Of a stretch of DNA of 64,000 nt, positions 13,532 to 25,500 are shown one piece after another. The DNA lies in assembly GCA_001939145.1 (NCBI GenBank), contig LSRX01001181.1, forward strand, positions 17,504-81,503, in the 5' to 3' direction. Made by a program: the position numbers and the translations under genes. Positions within the stretch are counted from its first letter, which is position 1; each line of letters opens with the position of its first letter. Source of the stretch: Symbiodinium microadriaticum. Lineage: Eukaryota > Sar > Dinophyceae > Suessiales > Symbiodiniaceae. The notes under the pieces are model-generated. The model was not told where the DNA came from. It did not search any database and saw only the letters and a program-made list of their open reading frames with translations.

Positions 13532-16500
13532 CACACACAAGACAACCCCCCACGAGGGTACATGAAACCCCAAGCATAGCCTGCCACACTTTCTGAGTAC
13601 CCTTCGTGCTCGAGGTAAGCGGCATATCTGGCTGCCGACAAGTATACTGAGGAGTTGCTGGATTTGGGAATCAGCCTGCCTCTGTTTGTTCGACTGGGGG
13701 TCTAGGAGATTTTGCGAAGTCAGGACTTTAGGGTTCTTTCGAGCACAAACCCGAAGCCCAAAACTGGCGCATTTCAAGCAGCCTCACCGATTTCCTTTTT
13801 GGAAAACCGTAAGACTCTGCGAGATCTCGTGGTCTTCGGATCTTAGCTTCGGTTCGGGGTTGAAAGAGTTAGGGGTTCAGGGTCTGGGGAGGATAGAGTT
13901 TAGGGTTTAGGGTTTATGGTTTAGGGTTGGGAGAAGGATTTAAGTCTGTGTCCGTTTCAATCCAAGAGCACTGCTCGTTTGTTTGGGGTTTAAGGCTTTG
14001 GGTTAAGCCTTCTCCAGCCCGTGCACTATCATGCAAACCAAAGCAAACACCCGGACCCTGCTCGGATCATTGAACAGCTCCTTCATCTTGACGAAGAAAC
14101 ACACGATATGGTTGGCTTAAAACAAACAGACACAGACAATACCATATAAATGTGTATACATATATACACATACGTGCAACAACGCGAACAAAGACTGTGT
14201 GGCCAAACAGTTATATCAGACAAAGCAGTCTTGAGGAAGGACTTCTACAAGCACCTATTGCCAAGACTGTAAAAGATTGAGTCGTAGTCTTGTACCGTTT
14301 AACTCCAAATCCAACCCTAAAACCATCCTCAACCCCAAAACAACATGGCTCTGCAAAGCCTCCGAAAACCTCAACCCTAAACCGAACGCCCAACCCTAAG
14401 CTGTAAACTAAACCACAAACCTAAACCCACAATACCATAAGCTCCCGAGATGGTTATGCCACGCTGTTGTTCAGCCTGTGAGCTGGGCCTGTGGCATGGA
14501 ACAATACAATCCCGAAGCCTCCATGCACTTTTCGGTGTATTCAGGGCTTAGGGTTTTAATATGCTTCCCCTTGGGCTCCATGTACCTGTACAGTACATAC
14601 TTATAGGCCTTCAAGCACCCATATGGGAACCCCTTTGCTGCCAATTACATACTAGCCATAGGCCTTTGAATTTTAGGGTCTAGGGTTCAGCGATTTGAAC
14701 ATGCTGTTGGGCTACATGATCTCAGATGAATATAAGAATAAGGAACCCAAATGGGTAGCATTGCTACTTGGTAAGTAACCCTACAAGCCCTAAACCCAAG
14801 CCCTAAATCCCAAAACCCGAACCTAAACCCTAAACCCTAAACTAAACCCAAACCCTAAATCCCTAAACCCCAATCTAAACCCTAATCCCAGCTTCTGTAG
14901 TAAACCGAAGATGCAATGAGCTTCCAAGTCTGGCAGTCCCGATGGCAGATGTTCTGCGAGTGCAAGTAAGCCACGGCCTGAAAGACAATCGGATGTGGTT
15001 TACTTTAAGGTCCAGGGGACTTCGTCAGTAGGTTATAAGTAGAGCTATACGTACCCTACATGGAGTTACCCCAATTATAACCCTGCTTATAACCGACCTA
15101 CTTACTAAGTCCCCTGGGCCTCCAAGTAGGGTTAAGTTTAGGGTTTATATAGGGTGTCGGGTTCCGGGTTTGGGGGAATCCCGAATCTGCCCAAGATTAT
15201 GGGCACCCTCTTTGTCAAGTCCGGGTTGGGCTTCCGATCATTAATGCAAACCCCTGGGAGCGTTGAGGGCTCGAGAGGTAGGGTAATTGTGGCTTAAGTT
15301 GTATGCGAGGGCCCCAGGCGTTTAGAGAATGGAACATATATAAGGTCATACGTGGGATAGGGCCCTTTCTTGGCTGCACAACAACTATGGCAGACTCTTG
15401 TTAGCGCTGAAAACTGGGGGTGTAAGCCGTGATCTTGTGGAAGGCATCCTAAACCCTAAACCCTAAACTGTGCTGCTTATAGTCTGATGCAGATGTCCGT
15501 TTAGCTAGCCTCAAAGTTGGGTTTAGACTTCGGGCTTAGGGTGCACGGTTCAGGCAGTATGGACTCACCACCAAATTCAAGGCTCACTCAACAATCGTCA
15601 AATCAAACCCTCACAAAAAAGCCACATCTCCGGTCTTGAAATACTTATAGTCACGGCTCTATATCACACCATAAGGGGAAGTACAAATTATCCCAAATCA
15701 ATACCTAGCTTAAGCAGTGAATTGCAAAGCCCGAAGTCTGGATCCTTAGCCCCGAGGTGACGCTTGCGGCTGCTGTACGGTTTAGGGTTTAGGGTTTTGG
15801 GTTAGGGTTTAGGGTTTAGGGTTTAGGGTTTAGGGTTAGGGTTTAGGGTTTAGGGTTTAGGGGGTTCGAAGTTTTTAATGCTCCTTAGGGTTTGGAGGTT
15901 AAGGTTTAGGCTTTTGGTGTTCAAGGTCTAGGGTTAACGGCTTGTGGAAGACAAACCTACCAATATAACCTGCATTGTGCCCAGCTTCTGACGGTACTGA
16001 TTGGAGCATACACTGCCAGGCAAAGAACTTAAAGGCATGTTCTTGTCCTCTACATCGTTTGTGGGGAGTTGCATAGAGGCTTGGTTTCGGGTGGCACGTC
16101 ATGCAAAACCTATAGAAACCGTCCTATAGCCCATATAGAACCCGATCTATACATATATATATATATATATACATACATATACGTATACAAAAAGAGAGAA
16201 AAACATATATATATATATATATATATATGTACGTATACACAAGCTATTCTAAACACGATTGTTGAAACCTGACAGCGGGGTTTAGGGTTGTGGGGGGTTA
16301 GGATAAGTCCGAGGCAGCGGCATCGAGCATTTGCCTGGTGACCCGTGCGGCATCGTACCTGGAGTCTCGAAGCCTTACTGGTTCGAACATGGTCCCTTCA
16401 AATGGTTCCTTTCAAGGGTACAAGGGTGTGCAGTAGCGGTGTGAACAATTCGAAGAGGGTTTGGCGTTAATTATATTCTTTCATAGGAGCCCCACGGAAC

Positions 16501-19500
16501 AGTCTTGGCAATTACTCACGCTTTCATCATAAAGCACCAGACATCGACAATGCATGACAAAACTGCTGCGCTCCGAACTGTCGCCGTCAGAGTGCTCCAA
16601 GAATAACTGAAAAACCCTTCATTATCGCATATGACCCTACAGGTCCAAGTACCGAATAATCACATGCGCTCCCACATATTACCCCTCATAACGACTAGCC
16701 CGAACCAAAGTAGCTAATTATTTGGTCCTTTGGACTCTTAGGCTGACACTCTAAGCCCTCAAGGCCTAAACACATTAGCATGGCTCAGAAGCCGTACGAT
16801 CTGAGCTTCTACTGAACCTGAACTGAACCTGAGGGCTACAATATTAGTATTGTTAGTATTATCATTGTTGCTGTCACTACTGTTGTTACTTTCGTTATTC
16901 ATATACTACTAGAATTATGGTTTTCGCCTATGCTTTTACTGTTTACAAGAACAAGCATTCTAACTGGCATTATCATCAGCACTATGGTTACGATTATTAA
17001 CTTACAAAGCTCTTGATGTTGAGACTTCACGAACTTGCAGACAGTGTACGAAACACGTCTTGGGGGCAAGACCCCAAACGGCCCTAGCTAGGGCTTAGGA
17101 TAGGTTAAGGTTTAGGGTTTAGGGTTTCGGGGATTAAGGTTCAGGTACCACGACCAGCATGCATGCAAGCCTCACCATGCAACTGAGCGCCTCTGGATCC
17201 GCTTGGGGCGGTGCACAGTTTAATGTGGCCAGAATGCAATGAGTCCGACACTGTTCGCCAACAAAGTCAGGGCCGCATCGACGCCAAAGGCACGTGCTGC
17301 TGAGAGCGCTGCAGGGCAAATTAGGACTGTGTAAATCACATTTGCAGCCGCTGTCCTGCATTGCAACGCCTCTTCTTGGATACCCTCACGAGCAGCCCGA
17401 GGAAGGGCGCGGATTCTTTCACATGTTTCGCAACGCACTTCCTCCGGGGTGGACTTCCCGGTTGGGGTAATTTGAAAATCGGGCTGCAAATGCATGCGAA
17501 GGCTGCACAACGGTTACCTAAACCCTCAGAAAAAGAGCTTTAAAGATAAAAAGCCCACAATTTGGGGTCCAGGAAAGTGTGATGCCTGCTGATTCTCAGA
17601 CCCAGAGACTCCAATATCCCTTAATTAAGGAACATGCCCTAAATCATTTTAGGGAACCTACTATAATTTAAAGGTATATTCCTTAAATTAAGGGATATTG
17701 GAGTCTCTGGGGACCAGTTTGCCCCGACATTGAAACCTGGTAGTTGCCGGATGCTGGAAGGGTTTAGGGTTTAGGGAAACGCTTGCAAGTACCGAGAGGG
17801 TCCACAGATACTATCATCGTGGAAGTAGACCCCCAAAGAGCATTGTGATCATGGTTTCTGCGCTTGCTTTTCTTGGCGGGGGGGGGGACCTAATTCCATA
17901 AGTAAAGTAGTAATGTATATGGGCCCATAACCCTGTCAGCCCCGACCCTAAACCCTAAACCCCCAAACCCTATAAACCCGATAAGCCCTAATACCCTATA
18001 AACCCTAAACCCTATAGACCCTAAACCCCTAAAGCCCTAAACTCTACAAACCCTAAACCCTACATCCCCAAACCCTAAAGGAACCCTCACGGTCTGGCCT
18101 TGCAAACGAGCATCTCCTAGGCTTACAGCCCTGTGCAAGGCCTGAATGACTCGAATCTTAAGGCTTCAGCCCAACACGCCAGCCATGTTCTATGTGTATA
18201 TATATATATATATGTAATTTTTTATTTATGTATATGTATCTACTTATTTAGGTTCATATGTAAATTTATATCTACATTTAATGTATTTCTATATATGTTG
18301 TTTGTTTATATGAGGTCATTCCGAGATATTTCGAGCCTTAATGTAGTCCGAAAAAAAGCAAACTACATCTAAACTGCAGCCTGAGAACCTTTCCTATCAA
18401 ACTTGGTTATACTCCACACTAGGCTTCTCAAGGTGTTTGGGCTGTGTATGGGGTAGTTCTCTAAATTCGTGTCCCTTTTTAGGTCCCCACTATCGTACGG
18501 CACGCTTATGTAAAAAAAACAACCCTTAAAAGGGACCCTAATTTAGAGAACTACCCATACCCACCATCCACGTCACCTATGACGATGTCAGGGTGATATC
18601 CAGGATCCTTGTTGAAACGACTGCCCAGGGAGGATTCCTGGGTTCGAGCAGCCTTTGCAGATGGGTCCCCCAAACCCTAAACCCACTGAAAATAGCATTT
18701 ACAAATTATTGCAAAATCTGGCCAAGTAAATTCTAAGTCACTATGTGTAACCCTGTACAGACCAATCTTCAAAATATCAGTCAAGACATTGAGATCCGAA
18801 ATACGAGACCCTAAACCCACACCACGTATACACCAACCAAACATGTTCTATAGATCTCTGAAGGCAACACCCCCGGGCACTCTGAGTACCACTTCCGCTC
18901 GGCCAATCGCTCAAACAGCTCCTCTTTAGCAGCCAAATTTAAGGGTTTAGGGTTTAGGGTTTAGGGTAGTACATTTAACAGCCAACTTTTAGGGTTTTAG
19001 GGTTTAGGGTAGTAAATTTAAAGCAATTTGCTTCACAAGGTCCATGCTTTAGGATTCAAGCCGTTTGGCTGCTCCTGAGGTACACTAAACCGGCTTGGCC
19101 CAAGGCTTGCATACAGATTCTTTGTAAACCCTAAACCCTCAACCCTGAACCCTAAATCCTAAACCCTAAACCCCTCAACCCTAAACCCTCAACCCTAAAC
19201 CCTAAACCCTAAACCCCTCAACCCTAAACCCTCAACCCTAAACCCTAAATCCTAAACCCTGGAAATCTGTGTCGGACGAAGGCCCGAGTTTCCTGGCTTG
19301 GGGTTTGGGGTTAAGGATTGTGGTTCAGGGTTCAGGGTTTAGGGTTTAGGGTTCAGGGTTTAGGGTTTATGGTTCAGGGTTTAGGGTTTAGGGTTCAGGG
19401 TTTAGGGTTTAGGCATCACCACCGCTGAGCCCCACACGACCCAGCCGCGGAACGCCGTCGCCCACGTGCGAGCCTAAGCTCTGCAGGATCGCCATGTGCA

Positions 19501-22500
19501 TCCTTCCGTTGCCCTTGGAAGGCAGCTCCGACACCTCCTCCTTTTCCACAGCCGAAACCATTCATGATCTTCATGCACCTGTTCGGCTCCAACCTATAGG
19601 TGAGACTTAAAAGTGCCCCTTTACAGGTTCCTTTTAGGCTCCCTAAAGGGTTCCTGAACGGTTCCTTCGCGGGTTCGTTAAAGGCTTCCTTAACAGGTTC
19701 ATTCAGTTTAGCATTTGAAGGCTTACGGGTTCAGAGCTTCATTGCTCAAACGACTTAGCAACTAGGGTTTGCAAGTAAGGTGAGACCACGAGCATCTCTA
19801 CTTGCCGAAATAGGAAACTACTCACCCTACTAAGTCACTCGACGACCGAACCCCCCCGGGAACGTAAACCCCAAACTCCTACAGTAGGCCCCAATGACCT
19901 TTTAATTACTTCCTGCATCCCTGATGCTTGAAATACCACCCCCGAACCGTAAACCCTATATGGACCCTTACCCTAACCCTCCAGGTACCTACTATATAGA
20001 GCCCTAGGGGGTCTAGTACCCTCTATAGTAGGTACCTGGAGGGTTAGGGTTACCCTTAGAGAACACACCTCGAACAAACACCCACTCCCTAAATCCCCAA
20101 CTCAAGACCTCCAAGGACTGCTTAGCTTCGGGTGGGAGACTTTCCTCAGAAACCGCAAGCCTGGGAACCTGCCCTTCAATTACTGGTTCTTAAATTGTTA
20201 AGGGATCTAATTTAAGTTACCATATAAAGTAAGGAAACCACATCAGTTACTATAGATTCCTATTATGGTAACTTGAGAAAAACCCCTTAACAAGAACCCA
20301 GATCAGCAAAAGCTCGGAGGTCCTTGCCGGTGCAGAGCCTCGTCGCAATGTGCTTTACAAGGTTTAAAAATGACGAGTGCTTTGAGGGTTTAGAGCTTAG
20401 GGGTTTAGGGGCTTAGGGCTTTAGGGGTTTAGGGGTTTAGGGTTTTAGGGCTTTAGGGGTTTAGGGGTTTAGGGTTTAGGTTGGGGATTGGAACTAGCCG
20501 TGTTATGTAGACCGCCGAGTGGTAACCTCCCTGACCCCCACATCAGGGCTGAAATCTGAAACAGCTACGGCAAAATTTTCCAGTTGAGGCAACCGCCCAC
20601 TTCCAAACGTTCAAAGAAAAGGAAGTTAGGGTGGATGCTTCAGTAGCTTAGGGGTTTAGAGTTCCTTGAATTTCAGGGCTTGGTAGTAATATGCCCTGGT
20701 TGTCTGGATACTGCTAAGCATTGCAGAAACGAGAACGAGTGGTATGTACAGAATCATACCGACAACTCTCGTTCCGTAGCTTCTTCAATCCGGATAATCA
20801 GCAGCGGTGGCCACCTAAAACTGCAGAGGCCCCCTGCTAAATATATCCGTAGGCTTTAAAAATATAGTTCAACACGATGTCTGCTGCTATTGCTGCTGCC
20901 ACTTCTTCGGAGAGTTCTCGCCTGCCCTAGGCCCTAAACCCCTGCCTTGGAGAGCCCCCGCCCATCATCGGAGCAGCAGTGAGCCCGACCAGGAGAAGGG
21001 GGCCCAAGATAAACCCGAACCCTAAACGCTTGTAAACCTCGACACTTATCAGCCTAAACCCTAAACCCACCCTGAACCCACAAAACCCTAAACCCCTCAA
21101 ACCCTAAAACCCATAACACCCTAAATCCCTGAAGCCCTAAGCCCCTAAAGCCCTGAAACCCCTAAAACCCTAAGACCTCATAACCCTACACCCCAGACCC
21201 CGGCTGGCTAGGCTTCCCGACTCCATGACCAGCAGAACAGCCTGATCGACCTGGGCAGTGGAGAAGGGAACGTCGGAAGGCTTGCTTGGTCAAGGCTTCA
21301 TGCCCTTCCCTGGACTTGTCTGAGGGGGCTGGGAGGGTGCATCTGTGAATGTGAATGGGCGTGCTTGGATGAGCAATTGTGTTGCTTGTCTGGGGCGTTG
21401 TTTTTGCCTGCTCATGAGCCTGTTTCGGCTTGTACCCTAAAGCCTAAACCCCCAAACCCCTAAACCCCTAAACCCCAAACATCCCTAAAACCCTAAAACG
21501 TAGGGTCTGCTTGCAGGATCATCGGGCAGCTTGCAAGTAGGTGGTGATTCGGCTGCAAGTGTCTTCAGTGGGGCTCTCCCAGAGCTTTTCCCACGGTTTA
21601 GAGTTTAGGGTTTAGGGTTTAGGGTCGAGACCCCCCATGTTCAGTCTTGCTTCTGCCCTGCTTTTTGTTGAGAAGCCTGAAAAGCCACTAACCTTCTTCC
21701 GGTCACGGCTCCTGTGTACAACTCAACTAACATACCATAAAGCCCTATTCTAATCATTAAGGCTCCTGCAGTACGTCGCCTCCACATGTCTCCACTTAGG
21801 ACCCTATAAACCCCACACCGATCAATTTCGAGGCGACTCCGATCTTAGCCATCCGTCCCCTCAAAACAAATTTCTAATGGGTTTAGGGTTTAGGGCTTCG
21901 GGTTGAGGGCTCCGGGTTTAAGGTTTCCGGTTTAGGGTTTCGGGTTTGGGGATTCGGGCTTAGGGTTTGCTGGGAGGTCCACGGGAATTAGTAAGAGGCT
22001 TACTTCGAAGTAAGTAAGGCAATGATTGGGGTAACTCCGTTTAGGGTGCTTATAACTTATAACTCTACTTATAACCTGCTTACTAAGTCCCCCGACCCTC
22101 TAAGTAGGGCTATAACTCTACTTATAACCTACTTACTGCGTCCCCTGGGGCCTCTAAGCAAACCCTAAACCCGAAACCCTAAACCCTGAACCCGAAACCC
22201 TAAACCCGACTAAACCCTAAACCCAAAAAAATTCAAAACTTAAGACTCGCATATGGGAGTCGCGGAGTCGCTGTTCCAGGTTGGCCAGAGGTCTCCAAGA
22301 AGGTTCGGGGTTTAGGGGGATCGGGCTTAGGGTTCGGCGTCTAGCTTAGGGTGTAGGGTTTAGGTTTCTGGGTTTAGGGAGATTGGGCTTAGGGTTCGGG
22401 GTTTAGCTTAGGGTTTAGGGTTTAGGGTCTAGGGGGATCGGGCTTAGGGTTCAGGGTTTAGTTTAGGGCTTAGGACCATGATTCCTGGCTCCGCTTTCAT

Positions 22501-25500
22501 GATTACAACCACTCTTCAAGCCCCTGGCGCAGCGTGCTTAGCTAGGGGCCCGGGCTTAAGGTGCAGGACTTGCTCCGGGCTTTAGGATTCAGGCCTGGGG
22601 TTCCCGCTTTCGGACTTCGGATGTTAAAGGAAACTACAGGTGGGGAGTTTAGGGTATATAGGGCTTCTATAAGGCTTCTATAAGGTATATAGACCTTCTA
22701 TAAGGCTCCTCTAACACTAAACCCTAAACTCTCATAAACCCTCAACCCCAAACCCTAAACCTAAAAACCGGGCCTCGGATTCGTAGACCTCCAGCAGCTT
22801 GACGATGTTCTGATGGTGCACCTGCGGCCCGGGCTCCCCGGACTACTGGGCTCCTCTTATTGGGGAACAGGGTTTAGGGTTTAGGGTTTATGATGTTACC
22901 ATCTAATGGAGGTATAGAGTGAACTCAAAGATTTCGGTGCCATAATTATGACTTCCGATTAGGCTCCATGACAAGAACACCACGATTACCTGTCGGGGCT
23001 CATACGTGTCACAAGTAGGGGTTTTGAGGCTGTCGGCTGCCGCCCACGCCTTCGGACTTCATCTTTTGTCCCTGGATGCTTCCCGCGTAGGGGCGACATA
23101 GCTTTGCAAAACCTGTATTCGAAGACCCACATGCCCAAATAGTGCGGCTTCCCCCTCCCCCAAATAATATATACTGTGAATGGCCTTGTCGGTATCAAAC
23201 ACCCTACCATGTACATACTTGGACCTGCTGCGAAAGTAAACCCTAAACCCTAAACCCTAGCCCCGTAAACCCCTAAACCCTAAACCCCCAAGCAACAAAC
23301 CTGTTTTTCCTCTCGTGAACCTGTCGGCCCTAGACCACCTTACAAAAAAGCCTATCTTGTAAGGAATGGGCAACCCTGACAGGGTAGGTTATTTGGGTTG
23401 AAGGTAGACCCCTAAACCCTTATAGAAACTCTAAACCCTAAACCCCTGATAGAAACCCTAAACCCTTGTTATAGAAACCCTAAACCCTTANAGGTGGGGA
23501 GTTTAGGGTATATAGGGCTTCTATAAGGCTTCTATAAGGTAGGTAGACCCCTAAACCCTTATAGAAACTCTAAACCCTAAACCCCTGATAGAAACCCTAA
23601 ACCCTTGTTATAGAAACCCTAAACCCTTAACCACTTATAGAAGCCCTAAGCCCTTATAGAAACCCTAAGCCCTAAACCCCGAAGAGCCCAGAACCCGCCG
23701 GAGGGGCCCTCAACCCGAAGCCTAATCTTCGTGAATCCCCCAAAACCCTCGGATAGCCAACATCCTGAGCCCTCCAACCCTCTGAATTCTACACCCTTAA
23801 CTGGGTTCTTGTTAGGGGATTTTTAACTTAGAGTGTAGGGTTTAGGGCGTTAGGGTTTAGGCCCTTAACTGGGTTCTTGTTAGGGGTTTATAGCTCAGGG
23901 TTTTGGGTTTAGGGTTTAAACCCTTAACTGGCTTCTTGTTAGGAGATTGTTAGCTTGGGCTTTAGGGTTTAGGCCAATTTTCTGGGTTCTGGTTAGGGGA
24001 TTTAGTTTAAGTTACCATACAAAAGCAACCATACTATTTACTATAGTTCCCTATGATGGTACCTTAGATACAAATCCCGTAGCAAGAGTCCAGTTAAAGG
24101 GTCCACTTGGTATGGGGTCCATTTCCAAATCCGAAGAGAAATTCCTACGAAAGCAGCCCTACATTCTACTATGTAAGTACTGAGCACCCTTTGGGCAGCG
24201 AAGGCCTGCAAGAAAATCATAAACCCGAAAGCCCACATCCCTAAAACCCTAAACCATGAGCCCTTGAGCCTTAACTCCAAAATCCAACACCCCGAGCCCC
24301 CAACCCTCGAACTGGTGACGGAAGGCCTCCAAGAAAACCCTAAACCTAAGGTTGAAACCATGGGTCCTTATACACCTGCTATATACTCCAAATGTACCTT
24401 TAAGGGTCCCTAGAAAGGCCCAAGGGTCCATATTAGGGGCCCATACTTCTAACCGTAGATTAATAACCCTAAACCCTAAACCCTAAGCCCTAAACAAACG
24501 CTAAGCCCTGAACCCTAAACCCTAAGCCCTGAACCCCGGAAGGCCTGCAAGAAAATGCCGACTTCGGACACCAGCATCTGACGCCGCTGCTCGGACAAGT
24601 TCACACAGGAGATGCGCCTGGGTTTCACCGTAGAGCTGCAGGTCTACAGAGTTCAAGGCTTAGGGTTCAGATGTTAGGGTTTAGAGTTTAGGGTTTAGAG
24701 TTTAGGGTTTAGAGCTTGGGGTTCAGAATTTATGGCTAAGGGTCCAGAAATCCGGGCTTAGGGTTCTGAATTTAGGGCTGAGGGTTCTGAATTTGGGGTT
24801 TATTTAGGGTTCAGAATTCCAGGTTTAGGGTTTAGGGTTCTGAATTTAAAGTTCGGGGTTCTGTATTTATGAATTTAGGGCTAGGAGTTCTGAACTTTGG
24901 GGTTTTGGGATTCGGAACTTTGGGTGCTTAGGGTTCTGAGCTTTAGGCCCTCTGCTTAGGGTTCCCTAAACCCTAACCCCTAAACCCCTAAACCCTAAAC
25001 CCTAAACCCCTAAACCCGAAACCCTAAACCCCTAAACCCGAAACCCTAAACCGCTAGGGTTCCAGGGTTGAGGGTTGAGGAGTGGGGTTTAGGGGTTCGG
25101 GCTTGGGACTGGGAGTCCAGGGGTTCAGGTTTTAGGCGGCTTAGGGCTCTAGGGCTTTAGGGCTCTAGGGCTTTAGGGGGCAGGGCTTAGGGCTTTAGGG
25201 TTTTAGGGTTTAGGATTTAGGGTTTATAAGGGTTTTAGGGTTTAGGGTTTAGGGTAACGCTTTGAGGCCGCCAGTTGCCGCATTGGCACCGAGACCTCAT
25301 CGTGGCAACGTTGGCACACCCAATGTGTAGCCTGTTCATGAATGTTCCCAGCTGCATGTTGTGATGCACGAGCTCTGGGGCCGACCACTGTACTTGGAGG
25401 CCCAGGGGACTTAGTAAGTCGGTTATAAGTAGGGTTATAATTAAGGTAACTCCATTTAGGGTACTTATAACTCTACTTATAACCTACTTACTAAGTCCCC

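Noticed and set aside
13560-14090. Coding-like segments (QAMLGVS, VFALVCMIVHGLEK) considered as helix E
   Set aside because: True helix E (RQMLD|AVAYLHSQNICHR) is upstream at 16.3 and 14.9 kb and joins exon 11 directly.
22240-22310. Segment LEQRLRDSHMR considered as beta4
   Set aside because: Exon 5 (NIVKLLEVYESE) joins exon 6 in phase and matches far better.
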